A stretch of 64,000 nucleotides of DNA from Pseudoduganella namucuonensis (GTDB taxonomy: Bacteria; Pseudomonadota; Gammaproteobacteria; Burkholderiales; Burkholderiaceae_D). Shown one piece after another: positions 7,386-16,447 of the stretch. The notes under the pieces are model-generated. The model searched no databases, was not told the DNA's origin, and saw only the letters and a list, made by a program, of their open reading frames with translations. The stretch is from the NCBI RefSeq assembly GCF_900116645.1, contig NZ_FPBO01000024.1, positions 1 to 64,000 of the forward strand. Direction: 5' to 3'. How positions within the stretch are numbered: position 1 is the first letter of the stretch; each line of letters starts with the position of its first letter. The position numbers and the translations under genes are program-made.

Positions 7386-8744
7386 ATGCAGCAAATCGAC
7401 GTCCATAAACTATCGGACGGAGCGCGTTTCAACCGCTTCCACGCCGGCGTTCTGTTCTGGTGCGCCATCATCATCATCTGCGACGGCTACGACCTCGCCG
7501 TCGCCGGCATCGCGCTGCCGTCCATCATGAAGGAAATGGGCGTCACCGCCCAGAACGCCGGCTTCATGGTCAGCTCCGCGCTGTTCGGCATGATGTTCGG
7601 CGCCATTTTCCTCGGCACCGTCGCCGACAAGATCGGCCGCCGCCTGGCCATCGCCATCTGCATCGCGCTGTTCAGCGTGTTCACCGCGCTGGCGGGGCTG
7701 GCCTCCGACCCCTACACCTTCAGCGCGATGCGTTTCCTGGCCGGCCTGGGCATCGGCGGCGTGATGCCCAACGTGGTGGCGCAGATGACGGAGTTCTCGC
7801 CCAAGAAGATCCGCTCCACCATGGTCACGCTGATGTTCAGCGGCTACGCGGTGGGCGGCATGCTGGCCGCCTTGCTGGGCAAAGGCCTGATCGAGACCTA
7901 CGGCTGGTCGTCCGTGTTCCTGGCGGCCGGCGTGCCGGTGCTGCTGATCCCCTTCGTCCTGAAGTCGCTGCCGGAATCGATGCCCTTCCTGATCAAGGAA
8001 AAGCGCATCGAGGAACTGAAGTCCATCCTGACGCGCATGGAGCCGTCCTACCGCGCCGGCGCGGGCGACCGCTTCACCATCCCCGCCGCCGACAGCGCGG
8101 CCGGCGCGCCGATCCGCAAGCTGTTCCAGGATGGCCGCGGCTTCAGCACCGTGATGTTCTGGATCACCTTCTTCATGTGCCTGTTCATGGTGTACGCCCT
8201 CAGTTCCTGGCTCACCAAACTGATGGCCAGCGCCGGCTACAGCCTTGGTTCGGCGCTGACCTTCGTGCTGGTGCTGAACTTCGGCGCGGTGATCGGCGCC
8301 GTCGGCGGCGGCTGGCTGGCGGACCGCTTCAACATCAAGCACGTGTTGATCGGCATGTACGCGCTGGCCGGCGTCTCGATCACGCTGCTGGGCCACAAGG
8401 TGCCCACCGAAGTGCTGTTCTTGCTGGTTGGCCTGGCCGGCGCGTCCACCATCGGCACCCAGATCGTCACTTACGCCTACGCGGGCCAGTTCTACCCGAT
8501 GGCCATCCGCGCCACCGGCATCGGCTGGGCCTCCGGCGTGGGCCGCAGCGGCGCCATCCTGGCGCCCATCGTGATCGGGACGCTGGTCGGCATGCAGCTG
8601 CCGCTGGAGCAGAACTTCATGGCCATGGCCATCCCCGCCGCCATCGCGGTCATCGCCGTCTCGCTCATCAAACAGGGGCGTTTCACCTCTGCCGCCAAGG
8701 AAGCCAGCGCTCCCGGCATCGCGGACACCGTCGAAGCGGTGTGA
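7386..8744 (+). CDS. MFS aromatic acid:H+ symporter (BenK/PcaK-like)
   Basis: A 452-residue, twelve-helix inner-membrane transporter of the aromatic acid:H+ symporter group of the MFS. Supporting motifs are DGYDLAVAGIALPSIMKEMG in helix 1, the loop 2-3 motif GTVADKIGRRLAI, and RFLAGLGIGGVMPNVVAQMTEFSPKKIRSTMVT in helices 4-5, characteristic of BenK, PcaK and relatives. A strong TTAGGAGATCATC precedes the ATG. It is the first gene of a likely co-directional set with a porin, a Cache protein and a sigma-54 activator, so it probably imports the aromatic acid handled by this module. The specific substrate (benzoate, hydroxybenzoate, vanillate or similar) cannot be told from sequence. Confidence 0.9.
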   Translation: MQQIDVHKLSDGARFNRFHAGVLFWCAIIIICDGYDLAVAGIALPSIMKEMGVTAQNAGFMVSSALFGMMFGAIFLGTVADKIGRRLAIAICIALFSVFTALAGLASDPYTFSAMRFLAGLGIGGVMPNVVAQMTEFSPKKIRSTMVTLMFSGYAVGGMLAALLGKGLIETYGWSSVFLAAGVPVLLIPFVLKSLPESMPFLIKEKRIEELKSILTRMEPSYRAGAGDRFTIPAADSAAGAPIRKLFQDGRGFSTVMFWITFFMCLFMVYALSSWLTKLMASAGYSLGSALTFVLVLNFGAVIGAVGGGWLADRFNIKHVLIGMYALAGVSITLLGHKVPTEVLFLLVGLAGASTIGTQIVTYAYAGQFYPMAIRATGIGWASGVGRSGAILAPIVIGTLVGMQLPLEQNFMAMAIPAAIAVIAVSLIKQGRFTSAAKEASAPGIADTVEAV

Positions 8745-8872
8745 TCACGCCACGGCGCCTGAACGGATTCCGGCCGGCGCGCCACTCCTTTTCATTTCGA
8801 CCGCGGCGCGGCACGGGCTGATGGCCCCGGCGCGCCCGAAAAAACAAGCCATCACCACTGGAGACATCAACA

Positions 8873-9973
8873 ATGAAAAAAGCAACCCTTTGCGCCGCAC
8901 TGGCCACCATCGGCGGCCTCGCCGCCCACCCGGCGATGGCGCAAAGCCAGGTCACCGTCTACGGCATCCTCGATAGCGGCCTGGTTTACACGAACAACAG
9001 CAACGCGGCGGGCGACTCGGTCGTGAAGGTGCCGGGCCTGACGGGCAGCGTGCCGTCGCGCCTGGGCTTCCGCGGCGCGGAGGACCTGGGCGGCGGCCTG
9101 CAGGCTGTGTTCGTGCTGGAGAGCGGCGTCAATGTCGATACCGGCACCATGGGGCAGGGCAACCGCCTGTTCGGCCGCCAGGCCTATGTGGGCCTGAAAA
9201 GCGCCTACGGCACGTTGACGCTGGGCCGCCAGATCAACATGACCTTCCTGGCGGCGGTGAAGTCCGACGTGATGGGCCCGAACCTGTTCAGCATGTCCAG
9301 CATCGACCTGTACATCCCCAACGCGCGCAGCGACAACGCCATCGGCTATCTGGGCGCCTTCAACGACTTCACGGTCGGCGCGACCTACAGCCTGGGACGG
9401 GACGCGTCCGCGGCGGGCGGCCCGGCCGCCACCGGCTGCGCCGGCGAGGTGGCGGGCGACGCCAAGGCCTGCCGCCAGGTGACGGGCTTGCTGGGCTACG
9501 ACAACAAGGCCTGGGGCGTGACCGCCTCCTACGACATCCTGTACGGGAACACCGGCGCGGCGGCCGGACTGACCACCAGCGGCAGCAGCGACAAGCGCGT
9601 CACGCTGAACGGCTACACGATGCTGGGCGCGACCAAAATCGGCCTGGGCCTGATGGACCGCAAGAAGGTGGCGGCGACGCGCGCCAACGACCTGGAATCC
9701 GATATGTACTACGTCGGCGCGAGCCATCCACTGTCGCCCGCGCTGACGCTGGACGGCCAGGTGGCGCGCCACGACGTGAAGGGCAGCGCCAATGACTCCA
9801 CGCTGACGGTGGTGCGCCTGACGTACAACCTGTCCAAGCGCACGGCCGTGTATTCCTCGCTGGGCCATATGCGGAACGGCGGCCTGGCGGCCATCGCGCT
9901 GGACGCCGGCGGCACCGTGGGGGCGGGGCTGAACCAGTCGGGCGTGTCGGCCGGCGTGCGCCATGCGTTCTAA
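8873..9973 (+). CDS. Gram-negative porin (Burkholderia OmpC type)
   Basis: A 366-residue outer-membrane porin. It has a signal peptide, MKKATLCAALATIGGLAAHPAMA, followed by the family hallmark QSQVTVYGILDSGLVY. Typical inner motifs are GSVPSRLGFRGAEDLGGGLQAVFVLESG and LFGRQAYVGLKSAYGTLTLGRQ. The C-terminal strand ends SAGVRHAF with the terminal Phe needed for barrel assembly. It forms a trimeric diffusion channel. A ribosome binding site CTGGAGAC lies upstream. It is followed after 13 bases by a secreted Cache protein. This arrangement has a duplicated counterpart at 18.4-20.1 kb. Confidence 0.92.
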   Translation: MKKATLCAALATIGGLAAHPAMAQSQVTVYGILDSGLVYTNNSNAAGDSVVKVPGLTGSVPSRLGFRGAEDLGGGLQAVFVLESGVNVDTGTMGQGNRLFGRQAYVGLKSAYGTLTLGRQINMTFLAAVKSDVMGPNLFSMSSIDLYIPNARSDNAIGYLGAFNDFTVGATYSLGRDASAAGGPAATGCAGEVAGDAKACRQVTGLLGYDNKAWGVTASYDILYGNTGAAAGLTTSGSSDKRVTLNGYTMLGATKIGLGLMDRKKVAATRANDLESDMYYVGASHPLSPALTLDGQVARHDVKGSANDSTLTVVRLTYNLSKRTAVYSSLGHMRNGGLAAIALDAGGTVGAGLNQSGVSAGVRHAF

Positions 9974-9986
9974 GGGAGACGTGGCC

Positions 9987-10445
9987 ATGAAAATAATAAG
10001 CAATGCCGCCGCGGTGTCGGCCATGTTGGTGGCGGCGGGTCTGGCCCATGGCGAGAACGCGTCGCGCGAGGAGGCTGTGGCGCTGGTGAAGAAGGCGGTG
10101 GCGCATGTGAAGGCCAAGGGCGTGGAACAGGCGTGCGCCGACTTCGCGGATCCGCGCTCCGGCTTTATCCAGGGCGAGCTGTATGTCTTCGTCCAGGATA
10201 TGAACGTCAAAATGATCTGCCACGGCGCCAACAAGCGCCTGAACGGGAAGGACCTGTCGGAACTGAAGGACGCCAACGGCAAGGTCTTTGCCAGGGAGAT
10301 GACGGAGCTGGTCCGGACCAAGGGCTCGGGCTGGGTCGACTACCAGTGGGTGAACCCCGGCAGCAAGGCGCTCGAACCCAAGACGTCCTATGTCGAGAAG
10401 GTGAACGACGCCGTGTGGCTCGGCGTGGGCATCTACCGCAAGTAG
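9987..10445 (+). CDS. Secreted single-Cache-domain protein
   Basis: A 152-residue periplasmic protein with a signal peptide (cleavage near AHGENA) and one small Cache domain, the fold otherwise used as the sensor module of chemoreceptors and kinases. Visible parts are AVALVKKAVAHVKAKGVEQACADFADP, LYVFVQDMNVKMICHGANKRLNGKDLSELKD and GWVDYQWVNPGSKALEPKTSYVEKV, typical of this group. There is no attached signalling domain, so it may bind and present a small ligand. I use the ATG at 9987, which has AGGGAG at ideal spacing; an upstream in-frame ATG at 9963 lies inside the porin. A close paralogue, also 152 residues, lies at 18454-18912. Confidence 0.85.
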   Translation: MKIISNAAAVSAMLVAAGLAHGENASREEAVALVKKAVAHVKAKGVEQACADFADPRSGFIQGELYVFVQDMNVKMICHGANKRLNGKDLSELKDANGKVFAREMTELVRTKGSGWVDYQWVNPGSKALEPKTSYVEKVNDAVWLGVGIYRK

Positions 10446-10446
10446 C

Positions 10447-12465
10447 ATGGAGACGCCGACGTCGCCGGCCGGGGGCATGGCGCTTGCGCGCGCCCGGCAA
10501 CTGTTCTTCGAGGAAGGCGCCGCGCCCGGCGGACTGGTGCACGACGCGGTGTGGCGCTCCTGGCAGCGCTGCGCCGCGCATGGCCACCGCAGCGGCGAGG
10601 CGATGGTCTTCAACCAGGTCCGGCGCGCCGCGCTGGACGCGCTGCTGGAGCAAAACCGGCAGCTGATCACGGCCGCCGAACCGGCCATGAGGCGGCTGGC
10701 CGCATCCATGTCCGGCACCGGCTATGGCCTGATCCTGACCGACAGCGCCGGCCTGTGCGTGGCGGCGCACGGGCCGATAGCCAGTTGCGGCAACGCATTG
10801 CGGCAGGCCCTGCGGCCCGGCGTGGACCTGTCCGAACAGGCGGTGGGCACCAACGCCATGTGCGCGGCGATGGTCGAGGCCCGCCCCATCGGCATCTTCG
10901 GGGCCGAACACTACTTCGCCCAGAATCAGGGCTTCCAATGCGTGGCCGCCCCCATCTTCAATCCGGATGGCGAACTGGCCGGCGCCATCGACATCACGCG
11001 CGACACGCCCGGCCCGCAACTGGGCGCCTTGTCGATGATGCTGGACTGCGCCGCCGCCATCGAAAGCGCGCTGCTGCTGCAACAACCGGCGCACACGGTG
11101 ATCGGCCTGCACTGGCATGGCGGCGCGGCCGAACGGTTTGGCCAGGCCCTGCTGGCCTTCGGCGCCGACGGCGAGGTGCTGGCGCTGAACAGCGCCGCGC
11201 GCCGCCTGCTGGGGGTAGGGGCGGCCCGCGCCGGCCTGCGCTTTCGCGATCTGTTCCTCGGCGATTACGGCGGCCTGCTGGCGGTGCTGACGGCCGCGCA
11301 TCCGGCGCAACTCACCTTGCAATCGGGCTTGCGCATTTATGCGCAGGCGCGCACACCGGCGCGCGGCGCCAGCGTGCGGGCGCCGGCGGTGGCCGCCGCT
11401 CCGGGACCGGCGCGCCAGGCCGCGTCCCCGCGGCCACCCGGCGTGGAATTCGGCGATCCCGCGGTCCGGCAGGCATTGGGGCGAGCGGTGCGCGCGGTCA
11501 ACGCCGGCCTGCCGGTGATGATATTGGGCGAGACCGGCACCGGCAAGGAGGTGGCGGCGCGCGCGCTGCATGCCGCCAGCGCGTGCGCGGCGGGACCATT
11601 CGTCGCCATCAACTGCGGCGCCATTCCGCGCGAGCTGATCGAAGGTGAGCTGTTCGGCTATGCCGACGGCGCGTTCACGGGCGCCCGTCGTGGAGGCGCC
11701 AAGGGACGCCTTGAGGAGGCCAATGGCGGCACCCTGTTCCTCGATGAAATCGGCGACATGCCACTCGACCTGCAAACCAGGCTGTTGCGCGTGCTGGAAA
11801 GCCGGGAGGTGACGCGGCTGGGCGAGAGCGCGCCGCGCAAACTGGCCATCCAGCTGCTCAGCGCCACCCACCAGGACTTGGAGGCGCTGGTGGGCGCGCA
11901 GCGCTTCCGGGGCGACCTGTATTACCGTCTGAGCGGCATGGCGCTAACCCTGCCGCCGCTGCGCGAACGCGGCGACCTGGGCGCGTTGATCGACACTATC
12001 CTGGAGGCCGAGGGCATCGACGCCGCGCGCCTGGGCGTGGATGCCCGCTCGGCGCTTGAAAGGCATGCCTGGCCGGGCAATGCGCGTGAACTGCGCACCG
12101 CGCTGCGTTTCGCCCGCGCGATGTCCGACGAGGGCGAACCCATACTGAGGGAACATCTGCCCGCCACGGTGGTGGCCGCCCTTGCCGCGCCGGCGCCGGC
12201 CGCCTCGGCGATCCCGGAGACCCCGGAGACCCCGGAGACCCCGGAGACCCCGGAGACCCCGGAACTCCAGCCGCCCCGGGACCCGGTGGTCAAGCCGCTG
12301 AAGGAACTGGAACGCGACTCCATCGCGGACGCGCTGGCCGGCGCCGGAGGCAATATCACCGCCGCGGCCCGGCGGCTGGGCATCAGCCGCGCGACGCTGC
12401 ACCGGCGGCTGCAACGGGTGGCGCAGCCGCCGCCGTCCGGCGCCGCCTCGGCGGGTGCTGGCTGA
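10447..12465 (+). CDS. Sigma-54-dependent activator, AcoR-like (GAF-AAA-Fis)
   Basis: A 672-residue enhancer-binding protein. The N-terminal ~300 residues hold a GAF-type sensor (GYGLILTDSAGLCVAAHGP, AVGTNAMCAAMVEARPIGIFGAEHYF). The AAA+ domain has Walker A GETGTGKE (about 359-366), the sigma-54 contact loop GAFTGA, Walker B GGTLFLDEIGDM and the arginine-finger region. The C-terminus carries a Fis-type helix-turn-helix, GNITAAARRLGISRATLHRRL. It starts one base after the Cache stop codon, so it is likely co-transcribed. The convergent GMC/aldehyde dehydrogenase operon begins at a good -24/-12 promoter with two palindromes, making it the most likely target. The inducer is unknown but probably an alcohol, ketone or related compound, as for other AcoR-type proteins. 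An ETP-repeat linker precedes the HTH. Confidence 0.92.
   Translation: METPTSPAGGMALARARQLFFEEGAAPGGLVHDAVWRSWQRCAAHGHRSGEAMVFNQVRRAALDALLEQNRQLITAAEPAMRRLAASMSGTGYGLILTDSAGLCVAAHGPIASCGNALRQALRPGVDLSEQAVGTNAMCAAMVEARPIGIFGAEHYFAQNQGFQCVAAPIFNPDGELAGAIDITRDTPGPQLGALSMMLDCAAAIESALLLQQPAHTVIGLHWHGGAAERFGQALLAFGADGEVLALNSAARRLLGVGAARAGLRFRDLFLGDYGGLLAVLTAAHPAQLTLQSGLRIYAQARTPARGASVRAPAVAAAPGPARQAASPRPPGVEFGDPAVRQALGRAVRAVNAGLPVMILGETGTGKEVAARALHAASACAAGPFVAINCGAIPRELIEGELFGYADGAFTGARRGGAKGRLEEANGGTLFLDEIGDMPLDLQTRLLRVLESREVTRLGESAPRKLAIQLLSATHQDLEALVGAQRFRGDLYYRLSGMALTLPPLRERGDLGALIDTILEAEGIDAARLGVDARSALERHAWPGNARELRTALRFARAMSDEGEPILREHLPATVVAALAAPAPAASAIPETPETPETPETPETPELQPPRDPVVKPLKELERDSIADALAGAGGNITAAARRLGISRATLHRRLQRVAQPPPSGAASAGAG
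12214..12258 (+). repeat. Five perfect 9-bp tandem repeats in the activator gene
   Basis: CCGGAGACC occurs five times in tandem and in frame. It encodes a Glu-Thr-Pro repeat in the linker between the AAA+ and HTH domains of the sigma-54 activator. Copy number may vary between strains by slippage. Confidence 0.9.
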
Positions 12466-12490
12466 GCGGCGCCGGCGCGCATCCTCAGCC
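12460..12490. terminator. Inverted repeat between convergent genes
   Basis: GGCTGAG and CTCAGCC form a perfect 7-bp stem that spans the stop codons of the convergent sigma-54 activator and hydrolase genes, with a GC-rich loop. There is no T-tract. It could act as a weak bidirectional terminator. Confidence 0.3.
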
Positions 12491-13951
12491 CCCGGCGCAG
12501 TCGAAGCTCCGGCCCTGCGCCTCGTCGACGGTGCGCTTCGCCTCCTCAGGCAGCAGCATGCCGTCTTTCACGTTGGCCTCGGCCAGCGCGCGCACCTTGG
12601 CCACGTAGGCTTGCTTGCCGCCGTAGCGCCTGCACATTTCGGCCGGCGTGTAGTCGAGATGGTAGCCGGCCAGCGCGCAGAACCCGCCGCCCGCGTTGAC
12701 CCCGTAGTTGACCGCGACCGGCGCGTCGTATGCCGCGGTGCGCACGCCGCCCTGGACACGGCCCTCGGCGTCGCGCAGCATCCGGCCCGGGCCGGCCATG
12801 GCGATCCGCGCGGCGCCCGCCGGCGCCGGACCGCCGCCGATCCACGCGTCGAGTCCCTTCAATCCGGCCTTCAGGATGTCGGCGTTGGGCACCCGGCTCC
12901 AGATGGGCGTGACGGCGCAGTTGCCGCCGTTCACGGCGTCGCTCAGGCTGAGCGCGGCGCCGTTGGGCGCGCGCAGGGCGCCGTCGCGCAGGATCACGGG
13001 ATCCAGATAGTCCGCCACTTCGGCCAGGGAGACATGCGCCGCGCCGGCGATCTCCCACCAGCGGGTGTCGGCCGTGTCGGCCGGCGGCGGGCCGGCGAAC
13101 AGGTTCATGAACTCGGTGCCGATGCCGACCACCTTGACGCCGGTGTCCTTGCGCATCGGGCCGCCACGGTCGTACAGGAAGAAGCCGTCGTATACGCGGT
13201 GCAGCGGCTGGATGCTGTTGTGGTACGTGGTGAGCCTGGCGGTCGACTGCGACTCGCCGGCCGCGATGATCCTCTTCACCGTCAAGCCGCCCATCAGCGG
13301 GGAGGTGCCCTTGGCGATCGCCGCGCCCACTTGCGAATACACGTCCCAGCCCAGCACGTCGCCGCCGACCGCCGGGAAGGCCGCCGGATCGATCTCGGCG
13401 CCGCTGGCCGGATCGAGATTGGAGGCCGCCACGCTGAGCGTGCCATAGCGCTGCGGATTCCAGCGCGCCAACGCCTCCACGCCCGCGCGCTGCGCGCTCA
13501 CGCCGACCCACGCGTAGCCTTCGCGCAGCAGCAGCTCGCGGGTGGCTGCGAAGATGAAGTCGATATCCTGGCCGGTGGTGACGTTCAGCCATTCGACCAC
13601 GACGGTGCCGTTGAAGCGCGCCGGATCGGCGGGGCGCCGCACCAGCACCCGCGTGGCGTAGGGGTGGCCGGCATCGATCAATTGCGCGTTGCCCATGGCG
13701 TCGGGCATGCGGTAGCGGTTGGCCCGGCCCCGGACTTGGAACTCCTGCTCGACGTAGCCGTACGTTTGCAGGGGCAGCGGCGTGGCGTTCAGCGGCGCGC
13801 CCGCCGCCACGATTGCTTCGACCGCGGGCAGCGGAACCGCGCTTCCGTTGTTTCCGCCGCAGGCGGCGAGGCACGCGGCGGCGAGCAGGCAGGCCGCGTG
13901 GCGCAGTGCCCCCCCGGTTTCCGCCGGCATGTTGGGATGGTGTTTTTTCAT
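12485..13951 (-). CDS. Alpha/beta hydrolase-domain lipoprotein
   Basis: A 488-residue secreted hydrolase. The N-terminus is a lipoprotein signal with lipobox LAAC (ACLAACGGN), so it is probably anchored to the outer or inner membrane. The body matches the large alpha/beta hydrolase-domain family that is often annotated only by that name. RIIAAGESQSTARLTTYHN holds the nucleophile Ser of a G-x-S-x-S elbow, EWLNVTTGQDIDF is conserved upstream, and WWEIAGAAHVS probably carries the catalytic His. It is the last gene of an operon with an outer-membrane transporter, an aldehyde dehydrogenase and a GMC oxidoreductase. It may therefore hydrolyse an ester and release the alcohol that the other enzymes oxidise. 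The substrate is not known. Confidence 0.8.
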   Translation of the reverse strand: MKKHHPNMPAETGGALRHAACLLAAACLAACGGNNGSAVPLPAVEAIVAAGAPLNATPLPLQTYGYVEQEFQVRGRANRYRMPDAMGNAQLIDAGHPYATRVLVRRPADPARFNGTVVVEWLNVTTGQDIDFIFAATRELLLREGYAWVGVSAQRAGVEALARWNPQRYGTLSVAASNLDPASGAEIDPAAFPAVGGDVLGWDVYSQVGAAIAKGTSPLMGGLTVKRIIAAGESQSTARLTTYHNSIQPLHRVYDGFFLYDRGGPMRKDTGVKVVGIGTEFMNLFAGPPPADTADTRWWEIAGAAHVSLAEVADYLDPVILRDGALRAPNGAALSLSDAVNGGNCAVTPIWSRVPNADILKAGLKGLDAWIGGGPAPAGAARIAMAGPGRMLRDAEGRVQGGVRTAAYDAPVAVNYGVNAGGGFCALAGYHLDYTPAEMCRRYGGKQAYVAKVRALAEANVKDGMLLPEEAKRTVDEAQGRSFDCAGG

Positions 13952-14029
13952 GGGGTCTTCGATTCGATGGTTGGTCCGGCATCGGCCGCGCGGCCTTGCG
14001 CCGGCGGCCGGAACGTGCGTTGGCGCCGC

Positions 14030-14929
14030 TTAGTACACCTTCACCACGCGCAGGTTGAGGCGGGAGGATTCACGCGCCCCGTTCTCGGTCTTGCCGGCCT
14101 TGCCGGCCTGCGCCATCAATTGCAGCGACGGCGTGACGAAGGTGGCGAAGCCGAGCTGCCAGCGACCGTTGTTCATCCTGTCGCGCTGGTCGGCTCCGTT
14201 GAGGGAGGTGGCGCCGCCGAAGTCGTGGTAATAGGACAGCGCCACCGAGCTCGCGGCCGAGAGCATGTAGCGCAGGTGCGTCTGCACGCCGTAGCTGGCG
14301 CGCTGTTCCTTGCGCAGGCCGAGGAAATCGTCGTTGTCGCCGTAGACGGCGGTTTCCGCCAGCAGGTCCAGCATCACGTCCTTCCCCAGCGCGGTCACAT
14401 AACCGGCCTGGAAGATGCCTTTCCAGCGGTTTTCTCCGACGTTGACCGGTCCCCTGGCGCCGTCGTAGGCGCCGACCGGCAGCGAGACGAAGGCGGTCAG
14501 GCCCAGCCACTGCTTTTGCTCCGGCCGGTTCACCACCCACAGCGTGCCGCCCACCAGCGGATCGCCGACGCCGGTGGCGTTCACCGGTTTCAGCGGTCCG
14601 AACGGCGTTTTCAGCGCCACCTTGCCGAAGGGGATGATGAATTGCGGGTCGATCACATAGTCGCCCAGCCTGGCGTAGTGGACGAAACGGGCCAGGCCGA
14701 TGTCGGTGCTCAGGCTGAACGGGCCGGGCAGGCGGCTGCCGGCGGCGTGGTAGGCGTCGCGCTCCGCGTGCTGGTAGTACAGGATGCCGAGCTGCAGCCC
14801 GGGCGGCAGCGCGGCGTAGTCGCCCGGATCGGTGGCGATTTCGGCCGCGCCGCCCAGCGGGGCCAGGCCGGCCAGCGTCAGCGCGGCCAGCAGGCGTGGC
14901 AGGGAAGCGGGGCGTGTTGCGTGTTGCAT
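14030..14929 (-). CDS. Outer-membrane transporter, phenol/MetA-degradation type
   Basis: A 299-residue beta-barrel protein of the family named for meta-pathway phenol degradation genes, thought to move hydrophobic substrates across the outer membrane. A signal peptide (about residues 1-28, ending GGAAEIA) is followed by alternating strands such as GLQLGILYYQH, GLTAFVSLPVG and LQLMAQAGKAG. The C-terminus RLNLRVVKVY ends in an aromatic residue, as barrels do. The start at 14929 is preceded by CCAAGGAGACCAC; longer in-frame extensions upstream run into the aldehyde dehydrogenase gene and are not used. Operon context suggests it imports the alcohol or ester substrate. Confidence 0.82.
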   Translation of the reverse strand: MQHATRPASLPRLLAALTLAGLAPLGGAAEIATDPGDYAALPPGLQLGILYYQHAERDAYHAAGSRLPGPFSLSTDIGLARFVHYARLGDYVIDPQFIIPFGKVALKTPFGPLKPVNATGVGDPLVGGTLWVVNRPEQKQWLGLTAFVSLPVGAYDGARGPVNVGENRWKGIFQAGYVTALGKDVMLDLLAETAVYGDNDDFLGLRKEQRASYGVQTHLRYMLSAASSVALSYYHDFGGATSLNGADQRDRMNNGRWQLGFATFVTPSLQLMAQAGKAGKTENGARESSRLNLRVVKVY

Positions 14930-14954
14930 GTGGTCTCCTTGGTTTTTTTGTGGT

Positions 14955-16430
14955 TTAGAACGGGTAGGCGATGGGCTGGTCCAGCACGCTGATCCACTGG
15001 CTTTGCGTGAACTCGTGCGCATTGGCCGGGCCGCCGAAACGGCCGCCATTGCCGGACGCGCCCATGCCGCCGAACGGCACCTGGAATTCGTTGTTCACGG
15101 TCTGGTCGTTGATGTGCACCATGCCGCTGCGCAGGCGTTGCGCCAGCGCGCCGGCGCGCGCCACGGAGCGGCTGTGGATGGCGGCGGCCAGGCCGTAGGC
15201 GGAACTGTTGGCCAGCGCGACCGCCTCGTCGTCGTCGCCGAACACGGTGATGGGCGCGACCGGTCCGAAGATCTCTTCGGAGAAGGCCGGCATGGCGGAC
15301 GTGACGCCGGCCAGCACGGTGGGGCGGTAGAACAGCCCCTCGTGGGTACCGCCGCTGAGCAGCGTGGCGCCGGCCCGCACGCTGTCCTGCACGATGCGGT
15401 GGATGCGTTCGCACTGCCTGCCGTTGATCAGCGGCCCCAGATGCACCGGTCCCGCGTGCGGGTCGCCCACCACCAGCCGGGCGGCGCGCTCGGCCAGCTT
15501 TTCCGCGTAACGCTCCGCCACCGAGCGGTGCACCAGGTGGCGCCCGGCCTGCATGCAGATCTGGCCCTGGTGCAGGAAGGCGCCCCAGGCGCCGCTGGAA
15601 CTGGCGGCGTCGATGTCGGCGTCGTCCAGCACGATGATGGCGTTGTTGCCGCCCAGTTCCAGCGCCACCTTCTTCAGCATCTGGCCGCAGATCTGGCCGA
15701 TGGCGCGGCCCACGGCGGTCGACCCGGTGAAGGAAATCATGCCGCTGTCCGGGTGGCGCACCAGCGCGTCGCCCGTTTCGGCACCGCCCGGCAGCACGTG
15801 CAGCACGCCCGGCGGCAGGCCGGCGTCCTCGAACAGCTGCGCCAGCAGCAGGCCGCCGCAGACCGCGCTTTGCTGGTCCGGCTTGAGCACCACCGCGTTG
15901 CCCAGGGCCAGCGCGGGCGCCACGGAGCGCAGCGCCAGCAGCAGCGGGAAGTTCCACGGCGCGATCACGCCGACCACGCCGATCGGCACCTGGCGCCACT
16001 GGTTGCGGCGGCCCGGCATCGCCGACGGGAACAGCAGGCCGTCCGGCTGCATCGGCAGGGCGGCCGCCATGTCCAGCTGTTCGCAGCTGGCGTCGAGTTC
16101 GAATTCCGCCTTGGCCGGGATGGAGCCGCATTCGCGGATGTTCCAGTAGTTGAATTCGGCCGCGCGTTCGCGCAGCAGGCGGGCCGCCTCGCGCATGATG
16201 GCGGCGCGCCGGTTGAACGGCATGGCGGCCCATGCCGGCTGGGCGGCGGCGGCGCTGGCGACCGCGCGCGCCACATCCTCCGTCGAGCCGACGCCGGCCC
16301 GGGCCAGCACCTGGCCGGTGGCCGGCTCCAGCACCGGCGCCGTGCCGCCGCCGGGTTCGCGCCAGCCGTCGGAATACAGTTTGCCGTCCCAGGCGTGGGC
16401 GGCGGTGTTGTCTTTTACGATTGCGTTCAT
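14955..16430 (-). CDS. Aldehyde dehydrogenase, benzaldehyde dehydrogenase-like
   Basis: A 491-residue NAD(P)+-dependent aldehyde dehydrogenase resembling benzaldehyde dehydrogenases (XylC type). Motifs in order are VIAPWNFPLLL (coenzyme binding), LKPDQQSAVCGG, ISFTGSTAVGR, the general-base Glu in ALELGGNNAIIVLDDAD, and the catalytic Cys in HQGQICMQAGRHLV. EEIFGPVAPITVF and the C-terminal PFGGMGASGNGGRFGG complete the fold. It starts 17 bases after the GMC oxidoreductase stop, so the pair would oxidise an alcohol to the aldehyde and then to the acid. A second enzyme of identical length at 42338-43813 is clearly homologous but serves another operon. The substrate is probably aromatic or allylic. 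Confidence 0.88.
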   Translation of the reverse strand: MNAIVKDNTAAHAWDGKLYSDGWREPGGGTAPVLEPATGQVLARAGVGSTEDVARAVASAAAAQPAWAAMPFNRRAAIMREAARLLRERAAEFNYWNIRECGSIPAKAEFELDASCEQLDMAAALPMQPDGLLFPSAMPGRRNQWRQVPIGVVGVIAPWNFPLLLALRSVAPALALGNAVVLKPDQQSAVCGGLLLAQLFEDAGLPPGVLHVLPGGAETGDALVRHPDSGMISFTGSTAVGRAIGQICGQMLKKVALELGGNNAIIVLDDADIDAASSSGAWGAFLHQGQICMQAGRHLVHRSVAERYAEKLAERAARLVVGDPHAGPVHLGPLINGRQCERIHRIVQDSVRAGATLLSGGTHEGLFYRPTVLAGVTSAMPAFSEEIFGPVAPITVFGDDDEAVALANSSAYGLAAAIHSRSVARAGALAQRLRSGMVHINDQTVNNEFQVPFGGMGASGNGGRFGGPANAHEFTQSQWISVLDQPIAYPF

Positions 16431-16447
16431 GGTTCGGTGCTCCAGGA

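Noticed and set aside
8867..10321. 484-codon minus-strand frame opposite the porin and Cache genes
   Set aside because: No domain, no ribosome binding site, biased composition; the plus-strand porin is unmistakable.
12455..14992. Very long open frame on the plus strand (845 codons)
   Set aside because: It is antisense to the hydrolase and transporter genes. The protein is low-complexity Arg/Ala/Gly/His with no family motif, as expected from high-GC third-position bias.
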